A stretch of 64,000 nt of DNA. Source: Panacagrimonas sp963975245. GTDB taxonomy: Bacteria; Pseudomonadota; Gammaproteobacteria; Nevskiales; Nevskiaceae. The notes beneath the pieces are model-generated. The model worked only from the letters and a program-made list of their open reading frames with translations, searched no databases and had not been told where the DNA came from. The stretch is taken from assembly GCA_963975245.1 (NCBI GenBank), contig CAXBFJ010000010.1, positions 62,001-126,000 of the forward strand, in the 5' to 3' direction. A program made the position numbers and the translations under genes. Positions 23,965-33,432 of this stretch are shown here, in pieces (positions within the stretch are counted from its first letter, which is position 1; each line of letters starts with the position of its first letter).

Positions 23965-26246
23965 TTAAACGCTTTCTTCGCAGATGGTTGTTTCTCGATG
24001 CCATTCGGCACAACGTCAACAGAACTCGGGGGCTGCTGTCCCTGTGCGTGACGGCTTCTCGCCCGCGTGCACTGAGTGTGCAGGCACTCAAGAATATTGT
24101 TGCTGACGGCACCGCCTGGCGTGCCACCTCGGGTGACCCGCAGCTGTGCCTCTCCAGTACGGGCCTACAGGTGCGCGGTCTGTGTCTGGTTCAACTTTCT
24201 ATTGCGGTCAAGCAGCCGCTGGTTCGCGCCAGCCTGTATTTCGACACCGGCCGCGGATATTTCGAATCACAGGCGACACATGTTGTGTTCCGCTCCGGTG
24301 AACGCGCCTGGGTGCAAATCTATCTTCCGCTGAGCGCGCGACGGCTCAGACTGGATCCGTGCGACGTACAGGGGCCGGTACGGATACTCGCCGTCGAAGT
24401 CACGCCGCTGGGGCTGTCGGCGACGCTGCGGCATGTGTTTCGGGAGCGTATGGAGCGTGGCCCCTTGCGTGCCCGCGGGCTGGCGCGCCTGCGCAGGGGC
24501 CTGGGTTTGACCGAGTCCACCGATTACGAGCAGTTTCTGCGGGCCACGGAGCCAGCGCTCGCCAGTGTGCGCAAGCCTGTCACGCAGCACATCGAAACCT
24601 TCGGCCGCAAACCGACGATCAGCATCATTATGCCGACCTGGAACACTGACCCTGATCTGCTCGAGAAGGCAGTGGCATCGGTCAGGGCGCAGGTCTATCC
24701 CCACTGGCAGCTGTGCATTGCCGACGATGCGTCGACCCTAACCGCTACCCGCGAGTGTTTGAAGAAGCTCGCAGCATCTGATCGGCGTATCACGCTGAGC
24801 TGGTGCGAAGACAATGTCGGCATATCAGCGGCGAGCAATCAGGCGCTGGCGACAGCAGAAGGCGAGTTTGTTGGCTTTCTGGATCATGACGATGAGCTCT
24901 CGCCGCTGGCGCTTTATCACGTGGCCGCGGAGCTGGACCGTCAGCCCGGGCTGGACCTGATCTACAGCGACGAAGACAAGCTGGACGATCGGGGACGCAG
25001 GGTCGAGCCCCACCTCAAACCCGCCTGGAACCCGGAGCTGCTTCACGGCCAGAATTACATCACGCATCTGGCGGTCTACCGGACTCAGATTGTCCGTGAA
25101 CTGGGTGGCCTGCGCAGCGAATGTGATGGCAGCCAGGACCATGATCTGGCCCTGCGCTTTGAGAAAATCGCTGACCCAGCAAAGGTGCGACATATTCCGG
25201 TGGTGCTCTATCACTGGCGGGCAGTTGAAGGTTCCACCGCGGTGGCCCGCGATGCCAAGGATTACGCTCACGGGGCGGGCGAACGGGCCCTGCGCGATCG
25301 CTTTTCTGGCGATGAGCAGGCGCGGGTCGGCAAGGGTGAGATTCCTCTGACCTACCGCGTGGATTACGGATTGCCCACTCCGGCGCCAAAACTCAGCGTC
25401 ATCATTCCAACCCGCGATGGCTATGCACATGCCAGCCGGTGCCTGCAAAGCATTCTCGACAAGACCGTCTACCCGGATTACGAGATTCTGCTGATCGACA
25501 ACCAAAGCCGCGACCCTGAGACGCTGGACTGGCTGACGCGCTGCCGCGAACTCAAGTCAGTTCGGGTGCTGGAATTCGATCAGGCCTTCAATTACTCGGC
25601 GATCAACAATTTTGCTGCGGCACAGGCCCGCGGCGAAATCCTGCTGCTGCTCAATGACGACACGGAAGTCATCACCCCGGACTGGATGAGCGAAATGGCG
25701 TCACTGGCGCTCAGGCCTGACGTGGGTGCGGTGGGTGCCAAACTGCATTACCCTGACGGCAGCATCCAGCACGCGGGCGTTGCCCTCGGGATTGGGGGCG
25801 TCGCCGGTCACACACACTGGCGATTCTCTGAAGATGCAGTGGGATATCTGGGGCGCCTGAAGGTCAGGCAAGCGGTTAGTGCCGTCACGGCGGCGTGTCT
25901 GGCGGTCAGCCGCGAAAAATTCCTGGCCGTCGGCGGTCTGAATGAAACGAATCTGGCGATCGCATTCAATGATGTCGATCTTTGTCTGAAGCTGTCTGAG
26001 GCGGGATTTCGAAATGTCTGGACCCCTTTTGCCAGGCTCTACCACCATGAGTCCATTTCGCGTGGCGCAGAAGACACACCAGAGAAAATGGACCGGTTCC
26101 GGCTCGAATCGGACTGGATGAAAGCACGATGGGGCAACCTGCTGGACGCCGATCCTTTCTATCACCGCTGCTTTTCACGTACGGCGCAGGACATGAGTCT
26201 GGCGCCGCGACCTCAGCCCTATCGGCCCTGGGAAGGGCAGTGGTGA
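23961..26246 (+). CDS. Large glycosyltransferase with two GT2 domains
   Basis: 761 residues. The N-terminal ~210 residues hold a basic helix and a beta-rich domain. The first GT2 domain (~215-440) has ISIIMPTWNTDPDLL, QLCIADDAS and the acidic FLDHDDE; the second (~475-740) has LSVIIPTRDGYAHAS, EILLIDNQS and LLLNDDTEV. Two active GT-A domains in one chain resemble bacterial glycosaminoglycan-type polymerases and O-antigen synthases that alternate two sugars. It is the only glycosyltransferase in this capsule-type operon. The GTG start overlaps the sulfotransferase stop; an ABC permease gene follows after 15 nt. Confidence 0.92.
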   Translation: MIKRFLRRWLFLDAIRHNVNRTRGLLSLCVTASRPRALSVQALKNIVADGTAWRATSGDPQLCLSSTGLQVRGLCLVQLSIAVKQPLVRASLYFDTGRGYFESQATHVVFRSGERAWVQIYLPLSARRLRLDPCDVQGPVRILAVEVTPLGLSATLRHVFRERMERGPLRARGLARLRRGLGLTESTDYEQFLRATEPALASVRKPVTQHIETFGRKPTISIIMPTWNTDPDLLEKAVASVRAQVYPHWQLCIADDASTLTATRECLKKLAASDRRITLSWCEDNVGISAASNQALATAEGEFVGFLDHDDELSPLALYHVAAELDRQPGLDLIYSDEDKLDDRGRRVEPHLKPAWNPELLHGQNYITHLAVYRTQIVRELGGLRSECDGSQDHDLALRFEKIADPAKVRHIPVVLYHWRAVEGSTAVARDAKDYAHGAGERALRDRFSGDEQARVGKGEIPLTYRVDYGLPTPAPKLSVIIPTRDGYAHASRCLQSILDKTVYPDYEILLIDNQSRDPETLDWLTRCRELKSVRVLEFDQAFNYSAINNFAAAQARGEILLLLNDDTEVITPDWMSEMASLALRPDVGAVGAKLHYPDGSIQHAGVALGIGGVAGHTHWRFSEDAVGYLGRLKVRQAVSAVTAACLAVSREKFLAVGGLNETNLAIAFNDVDLCLKLSEAGFRNVWTPFARLYHHESISRGAEDTPEKMDRFRLESDWMKARWGNLLDADPFYHRCFSRTAQDMSLAPRPQPYRPWEGQW

Positions 26247-26261
26247 GGAGGTTGCTCGATC

Positions 26262-27455
26262 ATGGCTGAGATTCAGGCGCTGGGTAGTGTGGAGCGGCTG
26301 AACCGCCGCCGCGTGCGCGGCTGGGCCCGACTGGAAGGTCTTGACGAGCCCGCGACCGTTATCTTCAAGATCGGTGACCAGGAGATCGAGCGGGCAACGG
26401 CCAATATTGATCGCAGCAAGTGGCCGGAATCTGCCGGGGAGTCCCAGGGGCGCTGCGGATTTCTGTTCAACGTTCCCGAGCATCTGGCCACGCGGGATCT
26501 GGGTGAATTTTCGGTCTGGGTTGCCCAGACCGGGACCCGGATCGATATCGCGGATGGCGCCGTACATGTGCGTGTCAAAGCGAAAAAAAAGAAAGCCAAG
26601 CCTGGCTCAGAAGGCGACGCAGCTGCTGGCGAGCCTGACCTCAGCCTGCTGCCGGATATGCCCAAGCCGCCCATGCCGGCGCCTCGTTCACAGTGGCAGA
26701 TTTTCAGGACGGCGCTTCGCGCCCTGTATCTGCGTGAGGTGCGAAATCGTTACGGTCAATTTCGCTTCGGTTATGTATGGGCCATTCTTCAGCCCTTGCT
26801 GTTCATCTTCATGATCAATGAAGTGCGCTCCCTGTTTGGAGGGCGAGCAGAATTCATTTACGGCGTATCCGGCCTGTATTTTTTCCTGATCGGCATCTTG
26901 CCCTTCTTCATGTATCAGGGCGGTTTTCATCAGGCCATGGGCTCGATGACCTCGTTTCGCGGCATCTTCAATTACCGCCAGGTGCGGCCGATCGATATTA
27001 TTTTCGTTCGCTGCAGCATCGAGTTTGCCCTGCTCACCCTGGTGATGATCATCTTCATGGCAGGACTGCACTGGCTGCATTCACCGATTGATATTGATAA
27101 TCCTCTGGCGTTCATGGCCGCACTGGGCCTGCTGTTCATCTTTGCACAGGGCATGGGTCTGGTGGCCGACGTCCAGATCACGCGCAGTCCGGATACGCGG
27201 CGTATTTTCAGCCTTATTGACCGGCCACTGTTCTTCATTTCCGGCGTGTTCTTTACTGCAGAAGTGATCCCGGAAGATCTGCGTGTCTACCTGATGTGGA
27301 ATCCCTTGCTGCACGCCATTGACCTAGGTCGCGGGGCGCTCTTGAGCGAGTACGAATCACCCTGTAGCTGGCTCTACTTGAGTGCCTGGTCTATCGGACT
27401 GCTGATGATCGGCATGGGGTCGTATCGGCGCAATCTGCATTTGCTGACCCAATGA
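26262..27455 (+). CDS. ABC-2 polysaccharide exporter permease (KpsM-like) with extra N-terminal domain
   Basis: 397 residues, about 130 more than KpsM. Residues 1-~105 form a beta-rich soluble domain beginning GSVERLNRRRVRGWARLEG, a pattern also seen attached to glycosyltransferases. A Lys/Pro-rich linker (~106-145) follows, then the ABC-2 permease with LYLREVRNRYGQFRFGYVW and six membrane segments. With the ATPase at 27452 it should export a lipid-linked polysaccharide across the inner membrane. It has a strong GAGGAGG ribosome site. The N-terminal domain is probably cytoplasmic and may bind polymer or the polymerase; this is inference. Confidence 0.92.
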   Translation: MAEIQALGSVERLNRRRVRGWARLEGLDEPATVIFKIGDQEIERATANIDRSKWPESAGESQGRCGFLFNVPEHLATRDLGEFSVWVAQTGTRIDIADGAVHVRVKAKKKKAKPGSEGDAAAGEPDLSLLPDMPKPPMPAPRSQWQIFRTALRALYLREVRNRYGQFRFGYVWAILQPLLFIFMINEVRSLFGGRAEFIYGVSGLYFFLIGILPFFMYQGGFHQAMGSMTSFRGIFNYRQVRPIDIIFVRCSIEFALLTLVMIIFMAGLHWLHSPIDIDNPLAFMAALGLLFIFAQGMGLVADVQITRSPDTRRIFSLIDRPLFFISGVFFTAEVIPEDLRVYLMWNPLLHAIDLGRGALLSEYESPCSWLYLSAWSIGLLMIGMGSYRRNLHLLTQ

Positions 27456-28120
27456 TCATCAGCCTGCGCAACGTATCCAAGTTCTATACGCGGCCGGATA
27501 TGAGCCGCCACTGGATCTATCGCGATCTCAATCTCGATCTGCCTCGCGCCACCAATGTGGGAATCGTTGGCCGCAATGGCGCAGGCAAATCCACGCTGAT
27601 CCGCCTGCTGTCCGGAGTCGAGACGCCAGATCAGGGCAAGGTCACCGTACACGGGTCGGTTTCGCCGCCGGTCGGGCTGTCCAGCGGTTTCTCACGCGCC
27701 CTGTCAGGCCGGGAGAACGCAAAGTTTGTCTGTAGAATCCACGGCGACAGCGGCGAGACGCTTGATCAGCGGCTTGAGTACATCAAGGTGTTCTCTGAGT
27801 TGGGCGACTTTTTCGAGCAACCGGCCAAGACCTATTCTTCAGGCATGCGTGCGCGCCTGGCGTTTGCGGTGAGCATGAGCTTTGATCACGATTGCTACCT
27901 GATGGATGAGATCACATCGGTCGGTGATGAAAAATTCAAGCGGCGCGCCAATGCCGCATTCGCAGCACTACGTAGCCGGGCGAGCATCATTCTGGTCAGT
28001 CATAGTCTGGAAACCCTGAAAAAATGGTGTGACGTGGGGCTCTACATCCACAACGGCCGGGTTGAATACTTTGACGATATCAATCAGGCAGTTGATGCCT
28101 ATCTGCAGGATCAAAAGTGA
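27452..28120 (+). CDS. ABC polysaccharide exporter ATPase (KpsT-like)
   Basis: A 222-residue ATPase. Walker A is GRNGAGKSTLIRLL, the Q-loop region lies around residues 70-85, the signature is YSSGMRARLAFAVS and Walker B is CYLMDEITSVGD, followed by the switch His in LVSHSLETL. The length and the absence of a C-terminal carbohydrate-binding domain fit KpsT of group-2 capsules rather than long Wzt proteins. Its ATG overlaps the permease stop, and its TGA overlaps the GTG of the next gene. Confidence 0.94.
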   Translation: MIISLRNVSKFYTRPDMSRHWIYRDLNLDLPRATNVGIVGRNGAGKSTLIRLLSGVETPDQGKVTVHGSVSPPVGLSSGFSRALSGRENAKFVCRIHGDSGETLDQRLEYIKVFSELGDFFEQPAKTYSSGMRARLAFAVSMSFDHDCYLMDEITSVGDEKFKRRANAAFAALRSRASIILVSHSLETLKKWCDVGLYIHNGRVEYFDDINQAVDAYLQDQK

Positions 28121-29223
28121 ACGAAACACTGACAAGCAAGTTCCGAGGGCGTACTGGCTACCTGCTGGTAGTTGTGGTTCCCGTGTTGCTCACCGCTCTT
28201 TATTACGGCCTGCTCGCAACCGACCGCTATGTTTCCCAGGCGAGGATCATTGTTGAGCGCGATTCCTCCCGTGTTGCCGGTCTGGAATTGGGACTGCTCT
28301 CGGTGGCGCAGGGGAGTTCGGCGCTGGACGTGGAATTGGTCAAGCGGTTCATCGAATCACCGGCCATGCTCGACTATCTGGAGCAGACGCTGCAGTTGCG
28401 AGCGCACTACTCGCAGGATGGCGTCGACTTCATCTCCAAGCTGGATGCCGAGGCGTCACGCGAATCCTTCTTCGAGTATTACCTGAAGCGGATCGAGATC
28501 GAGATTGATGAAGACGCCCTGACACTGGATTTGGGGGTTGAGGCATTTGATCCGGAGTTTGGCCAGAAGCTGGGGCAGGCCATTGTCCGCCGCGCGGAAC
28601 AGTTCGTGAATGACGTGGGGCAGGGCTTGGCACGCGAGCAGGTGGCCTTTGCACAGGGCGAGGTCGAGAACGCCAACACGCGACTGTTTGCGGCCTCGGA
28701 TGAATTGATCAAATACCAGAACGAGCATGAACTGCTCAGCCCAGAGCTGGAGTCCGCTGCGGTTTCGCAGATCATTGCGGGCCTGCAGCAGGAATTGGCA
28801 CGCCAGCGCACCGAGCTCAAGGCGTATCAGAGCTATCTGAGCCGCAATGCGCCGGAAGTGGTTGCTGCGCGCGGCCGGATCCAGGCTTTGCAGCAGCAGA
28901 TTGACCAGGAGCGATCCAAGCAGGTTAACAGTGGCAAGAAGGCGCAGGCGCTCAATGCTCTGCAGAGCCGCTACAAGGAGCTGGAACTCACCGCGCGCGT
29001 CGCGGCAGATATCTATCAGGCTGGTCTGGCCTCTCTGGAGTCTGCCAAGCTGGACGCCTCGCGCAAGGTCAAACATCTGATCATGGTCTCGGCGCCAACG
29101 CTGCCGGAGTCCGCCACGCGGCCACGCCGCATGTATGTGGTAGTGACCGTGTTCGCAATTCTTAATATTCTTTATCTGATTGGTGGAATGATCCTGGCCA
29201 TCATTGAGGATCATCGGGAGTAG
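28117..29223 (+). CDS. Capsule export inner-membrane protein (KpsE/Wzz-type)
   Basis: 368 residues with a membrane segment near each end (~15-35 and ~338-362) and a long periplasmic coiled-coil-forming middle (KYQNEHELLS, GLQQELARQRTELKAYQSYL, QALQQQIDQERSKQ, ALQSRYKELEL). This is the polysaccharide co-polymerase/KpsE layout, without a tyrosine kinase domain. It bridges the inner-membrane ABC exporter and the outer-membrane channel. It starts with GTG at 28117, overlapping the ATPase stop, and is followed 3 nt later by the outer-membrane protein gene. Confidence 0.9.
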   Translation: MNETLTSKFRGRTGYLLVVVVPVLLTALYYGLLATDRYVSQARIIVERDSSRVAGLELGLLSVAQGSSALDVELVKRFIESPAMLDYLEQTLQLRAHYSQDGVDFISKLDAEASRESFFEYYLKRIEIEIDEDALTLDLGVEAFDPEFGQKLGQAIVRRAEQFVNDVGQGLAREQVAFAQGEVENANTRLFAASDELIKYQNEHELLSPELESAAVSQIIAGLQQELARQRTELKAYQSYLSRNAPEVVAARGRIQALQQQIDQERSKQVNSGKKAQALNALQSRYKELELTARVAADIYQAGLASLESAKLDASRKVKHLIMVSAPTLPESATRPRRMYVVVTVFAILNILYLIGGMILAIIEDHRE

Positions 29224-29226
29224 TAG

Positions 29227-31002
29227 ATGAAAATCTGGAAAATGCTGTTGTGCCTGGCTGCTATGGGCCTGCCTGTTATCGCGCACGCTCAGGTTCAGTT
29301 GCAGACGGCGCAGTCGATCAATGGCGGCGATGCCAATGATCAGGAAGCATCCGCCGCGCCGCAGGTGCCGCAGAGCACTCGGCCGTTTTTCTCGGGTCAG
29401 TCCAATCCCCGTATCGAGCAACCGGCAGGTACCCCGAGCAATGTTCCGGTCCCTGAAGCTCCGCCAATCCCTTCCGCACAAAGCACCCTGACGGACGAGT
29501 CCGGAACGCGCGTCTTCGGCCAGAGCCTGTTTCAGGGGCAGTTTGCCCAGCAATCCTTCAAGGGCTTCAATCCGGATTATCTGATCAGCGTCGGAGACCA
29601 GATTGACGTCAAGCTGTGGGGCGCGGTGGACGCGCAACTGCTGCTGCCGGTAGATGCGCAGGGCAATATTTTCATTCCGCGCGTGGGCCCCGTGCCGGTC
29701 ATGAACGTGCCCAACGGGCAACTCAACGAGGCCGTGAAGCGCAAGGTTCGAACGGTGTATCGCCAGGAAGTGGGCGTTTACGCAACGCTGGCCGCTGCGG
29801 TTCCGGTCAAGGTCTTCGTCTCAGGCTTTGTGAAGCGTCCGGGCCTGTATGCCGGGTATGCGTCCGATTCCCTGCTGAATTTTCTCGATCGGGCCGGCGG
29901 CATCGATCCGGTCTCCGGTAGTTATATTGACGTTCGGGTTCTGCGCAACGGCAAGGAAATCGCAACGGTCAATCTCTACGATTTCCTGACTCGAGGATCG
30001 CTCGCCCAGCAACAGCTTCGCGATGGTGACAGCGTTTTTGTTGGCCCCATCGGTGCCACCGCCATTGTCGATGGTCTGGTCGCAACGCCTGCGCAGTATG
30101 AATTTCAGGAAGGAGCATCGCTGTCCAGCTTGTTGTCGATGGCCGGCATCAGTGGCAAGGCCACCAATGTCAGCGTGACGCGCAGCCAGGGACCGAAGCG
30201 GGAAGTAAGTTATCTCAAGGTGGGGGACCCTGCGCTGGACGGCCCGGTCGTCACCGGTGATTACATTGAGGTATCCGCTGATCGTCTGGTCGGCCAGATT
30301 GCGGTCACCCTGGAAGGTGAGCACGAAGGCGCAGGTCAGTATGTGCTGCCCTATGAAGCTACCATGGCGGATCTTCTGGAGCAGGTGAAGTTCACTGCGC
30401 AGTCGAACCGGGTCAGTTTGCAGCTGTTCCGGCAAAGCATCGCAGAACGACAGAAGCAGGTCCTCAACGAGATGCTCCGGCGTCTGGAGCAAGCGGTGCT
30501 GTCGGCCCGATCCACCACCAGAGAAGAATCCGAATTGCGCACGCGCGAGGCGGAATTGGTGCTCAAATTCATCGACCGCTCGCGCAACGTCCAGCCCAAG
30601 GGGCAGGTGGTGCTGCCCGAAGGCTTCGACCCGGCCACCATTGCGCTGGAGGATGGCGACGTCGTTCGCATTCCGCGCAACAGCCAGCTTGTGCAGGTTC
30701 ATGGCGAAGTCTACCTGCCTAACGCCTTTGTCTGGCGCAAGGGTTATCACGTCAATGACTATCTGAATCAGGCTGGCGGCATGCTGCAGAAATCCAGTGG
30801 CGAACGCGTCCTGCTGATCCGGCCTTCTGGCGAGATTTCCTCTGAGGAAGGGCGCGGCTTCATCATGTCATCGCGGGTGCAACCGGGAGACGAGATCATG
30901 GTGCTGCCGGGCGTGGATCCAAAACGATTCCAGTTCGGCAAGGACATCGTTCAGGTCATGTATCAGATTGCCATTGCGGCAGGCGTCCTGGCGCGGCTCT
31001 GA
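29227..31002 (+). CDS. Polysaccharide export outer-membrane protein (Wza/KpsD family)
   Basis: 591 residues with a signal peptide (MKIWKMLLCLAAMGLPVIAHA, cleavage after AHA). A Pro/Gln-rich region follows, then the poly_export domain at ~115-205 (YLISVGDQIDVKLWG, VDAQGNIFIPRVGPV) and several SLBB beta-grasp repeats (VFVSGFVKRPGLYAG, VQVHGEVYLPNAFVWRKGYHV). A hydrophobic C-terminus (FGKDIVQVMYQIAIAAGVLARL, about 20 residues) ends the chain. No lipobox is seen, which is like KpsD rather than Wza. It should form the outer-membrane or periplasmic exit for the polymer made and exported by the preceding genes. Confidence 0.92.
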   Translation: MKIWKMLLCLAAMGLPVIAHAQVQLQTAQSINGGDANDQEASAAPQVPQSTRPFFSGQSNPRIEQPAGTPSNVPVPEAPPIPSAQSTLTDESGTRVFGQSLFQGQFAQQSFKGFNPDYLISVGDQIDVKLWGAVDAQLLLPVDAQGNIFIPRVGPVPVMNVPNGQLNEAVKRKVRTVYRQEVGVYATLAAAVPVKVFVSGFVKRPGLYAGYASDSLLNFLDRAGGIDPVSGSYIDVRVLRNGKEIATVNLYDFLTRGSLAQQQLRDGDSVFVGPIGATAIVDGLVATPAQYEFQEGASLSSLLSMAGISGKATNVSVTRSQGPKREVSYLKVGDPALDGPVVTGDYIEVSADRLVGQIAVTLEGEHEGAGQYVLPYEATMADLLEQVKFTAQSNRVSLQLFRQSIAERQKQVLNEMLRRLEQAVLSARSTTREESELRTREAELVLKFIDRSRNVQPKGQVVLPEGFDPATIALEDGDVVRIPRNSQLVQVHGEVYLPNAFVWRKGYHVNDYLNQAGGMLQKSSGERVLLIRPSGEISSEEGRGFIMSSRVQPGDEIMVLPGVDPKRFQFGKDIVQVMYQIAIAAGVLARL

Positions 31003-31018
31003 GACTGAATAGCAGGGT

Positions 31019-31038
31019 ATGCGCCTGACGCGGCGCAT
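31019..31038 (+). terminator. Weak hairpin after the export operon
   Basis: ATGCGCC and GGCGCAT form a 7-bp stem around a 6-nt loop, 17 nt after the outer-membrane protein stop codon. There is no T-run, so termination here is only possible, not demonstrated. The sulfotransferase-like gene at 31080 may be read from the same transcript. Confidence 0.35.
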
Positions 31039-31079
31039 GCTCTGTTGAGGCGAAGGGTCAGGCAAATTTCAGGATGTGA

Positions 31080-32180
31080 ATGAAGACGCTGATCCTTCAT
31101 GTTGGGATGCACAAGACGGGCAGTACGTCGATCCAGAGGAGTCTGGAGGGATTCGACCGTGGGCTGATTCGTTATCTGGACCTAGGGAGTTCCAATCACT
31201 CAGGTCCGGTGCGCACAATTTTCTCCGAACGAAGTAACGACTATCCGGCGCATCGACGCAGCGGCAAGAGTCGTCATGCGATTGCCCAGATGGCCTCGCA
31301 CCACCGCGCGCAGATGATTCGGGAACTGAGCTTGCCGCGCCAACGCTTCATCATCTCGGGTGAAGGCATTTCGGCCTTGTCTCCTGCAGGGGTCCGTGCG
31401 CTGGCACAGTTTCTCAAACAATACGTGGACCGAATCCAGGTCATTGGGTATGTGCGCGATCCGGTTGGCTATGCCAATTCCGCTTTCCAGCAACGAGTGA
31501 AGGACGGTCAGGCGGCGATATCTGTGCCCCGACCCAACTACCGAAACCGGTTCCGTAAGTTTTTTGACGTGTTCGGCAGGGAGAACGTGGAGCTGATTCA
31601 GTTCAATCCATCCGCCTTCGAGAATCGTTCAGTGGTCCGGGATTTTTGCAATCGGGCTGGAATACCCGCTGATAACGTCCGCGAGAAAAGGGCGAACGAG
31701 AGTTTGTCTGATTTGGCGATTCGCCTGATTCTTCAGATCAATCAGCAGGCAGCGGCTCGTGGCCAGAGCTTCGGGTTGCTCGCGGAACGCGATCAGTGGG
31801 GGCGTGATATTGCAGAAGCCTTCCCGGGAGACGCTTATCGGCTGCCGGAACATTTGATCCTGCAGGAACTGGATCAGGCTGATATCTCCTGGTTGGCGGA
31901 GGCAGCGCACGTCGATTTTGGTTTGGCGATGGAGAAAACGCACGCGTCGATCACTGCGGAGCAGGTTGGGAGGCGCCTTGATGAATTCAGCGAGTCCGAG
32001 CGTGCTTCCCTTAAGGCGTTTTTGGAACACCGAGGAATTCAGGTCGAGGCGACTCAGCCGGTCCCCGAGATGATCGCGTGCCTGCTGGCGTCCGCGTCTT
32101 CCGCCGGACGCAGCCTGTCGGGTGCAACAACTTTGTCCGTGGCCGAAAGATTCAGGCGCAGACTCAGGCGCTGGCTGTAA
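31080..32180 (+). CDS. Sulfotransferase-like protein (capsule region, second)
   Basis: 366 residues. LILHVGMHKTGSTSIQRSL is the N-terminal PAPS-binding loop, and QVIGYVRDPVGYANSAFQQRV is the 3'-phosphate segment (RDPxxxxxS). The middle and C-terminus are helical and less conserved. It probably sulfates a sugar or is a distant P-loop relative. It lies 77 nt after the export operon and converges with the third sulfotransferase-like gene, with only 19 nt between the two stop codons. Confidence 0.82.
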   Translation: MKTLILHVGMHKTGSTSIQRSLEGFDRGLIRYLDLGSSNHSGPVRTIFSERSNDYPAHRRSGKSRHAIAQMASHHRAQMIRELSLPRQRFIISGEGISALSPAGVRALAQFLKQYVDRIQVIGYVRDPVGYANSAFQQRVKDGQAAISVPRPNYRNRFRKFFDVFGRENVELIQFNPSAFENRSVVRDFCNRAGIPADNVREKRANESLSDLAIRLILQINQQAAARGQSFGLLAERDQWGRDIAEAFPGDAYRLPEHLILQELDQADISWLAEAAHVDFGLAMEKTHASITAEQVGRRLDEFSESERASLKAFLEHRGIQVEATQPVPEMIACLLASASSAGRSLSGATTLSVAERFRRRLRRWL

Positions 32181-32199
32181 GTGACGCGGCTGTCGGAAC

Positions 32200-33432
32200 T
32201 CAGAAGTACCGACGGAACTTGTTTTTCAGGCGCGTCAGCAAGGGTGTGGCAAGTGTTTCTGACATCGGCGCGACGCCAGGTTGATTATTTTGTCTCGCCA
32301 GAAGCAGCTTGTCGTTCGGTTTCAGGTCCAGGGCGATCGAGAGAAGGCTTTGAGTCTCGGCAGGGCTTATGGCTCTTCCATTTTCGATCTTGAAGGCAAT
32401 GTCACGAATGATCCGTGCCTGTCGCGATGCCTTGGAGGATGCGCCGAGATGCTGGCAAACGCTGCGGGCAATGACGTCGAGCTGCTCCTCCGTGAATTCA
32501 TAGAGACTCGGTGCTGATTCGGGCTGAGTCTTTCCAATGGCATCCTGGAGGCCGGCATAACGCGCGTCTTCCGGCAGAAGCTGGTTGGTCTGTGCTATCG
32601 CGCTGCCATGCTTGTCATAGAACGCCCGAACGTCGCGGTCTGTGAAGTAGGGCCTCTCACTCGCGATCTCCGGGAGCTGCTCACACAGTGGATCCGAGAT
32701 CATCTGGCCACACTTTCTGCCGTAATGCTCGTTGAACTTGCGCTGCAGCATGAGCTCGCTGCGTGTCAGTGAACGGTTCACGATAGCGTGTGGCGGCTTC
32801 TGCAGACAGTCCTCCGGGACTGACAACAGATTCGCAAACTCGCTCAGCAGCCGATTGCTGTGGCGAGAATAATTCGCAATTTTTAGGTCGCACTCAAGAT
32901 TTCTTCCCAGTTCGATAAACCGGCGTACGAGCTGGACAGTATCCATGTTGGTAACTGTTTCAGAGAGTGCTTTGGTGCTACCGCCGCGTTTGACAGCCTG
33001 AACGTAACTTGAGACCGCGTGTTCGAAGGGGTCTCGAACAAACAAGATCAGGGTGACTGCCATTTCGCGCGATCTGAGTGATTCAATCTCCGAAGGGTCG
33101 TTGACAATGTTTCGGATCAGGCCTTCGTAGGAATACAGAATGCGACTTGCGGAAGGGTGCTTGCGCAGTTCAGCTTCGGCAGCATCTGCTAGGCCCTCGT
33201 ATCGGGCATTTCCACTCGATATTTTGCCCTGTGCAGCTCTCTTCAGACTCAGGTGGTCTGGGTAGATGACGCCATTCTGTGCCAGCGCTTCAAGGCTCAG
33301 GGCCAGCGAACTTTGAATGTAGCTCGACCCCGTCTTTCCATGGCCAACGTGAAGTACAACGGTCCCGGCGCGTCTGGTCATATGTTTTGAAATGGCGCGC
33401 CGTAGAGTAGGCGACATGAATATCGCCCACAT
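32200..33432 (-). CDS. Sulfotransferase-like protein (capsule region, third)
   Basis: A 410-residue frame. VVLHVGHGKTGSSYIQSSL is the PAPS loop, closely similar to that of the convergent gene, and ILFVRDPFEHAVSSYVQAV is the RDP...S motif. A long helical C-terminal region follows. The open frame has Met codons at 33432, 33417 and 33381; the last lies 10 residues before the PAPS loop and is a plausible true start, but none has a good ribosome site. It is transcribed toward the export operon, unlike its neighbours, and could have its own control. Confidence 0.8.
   Translation of the reverse strand: MWAIFMSPTLRRAISKHMTRRAGTVVLHVGHGKTGSSYIQSSLALSLEALAQNGVIYPDHLSLKRAAQGKISSGNARYEGLADAAEAELRKHPSASRILYSYEGLIRNIVNDPSEIESLRSREMAVTLILFVRDPFEHAVSSYVQAVKRGGSTKALSETVTNMDTVQLVRRFIELGRNLECDLKIANYSRHSNRLLSEFANLLSVPEDCLQKPPHAIVNRSLTRSELMLQRKFNEHYGRKCGQMISDPLCEQLPEIASERPYFTDRDVRAFYDKHGSAIAQTNQLLPEDARYAGLQDAIGKTQPESAPSLYEFTEEQLDVIARSVCQHLGASSKASRQARIIRDIAFKIENGRAISPAETQSLLSIALDLKPNDKLLLARQNNQPGVAPMSETLATPLLTRLKNKFRRYF

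Noticed and set aside
28456..29721. 421-aa minus-strand open frame over the capsule genes
   Set aside because: Antisense to kpsE-like and wza/kpsD-like genes, which are strongly supported.
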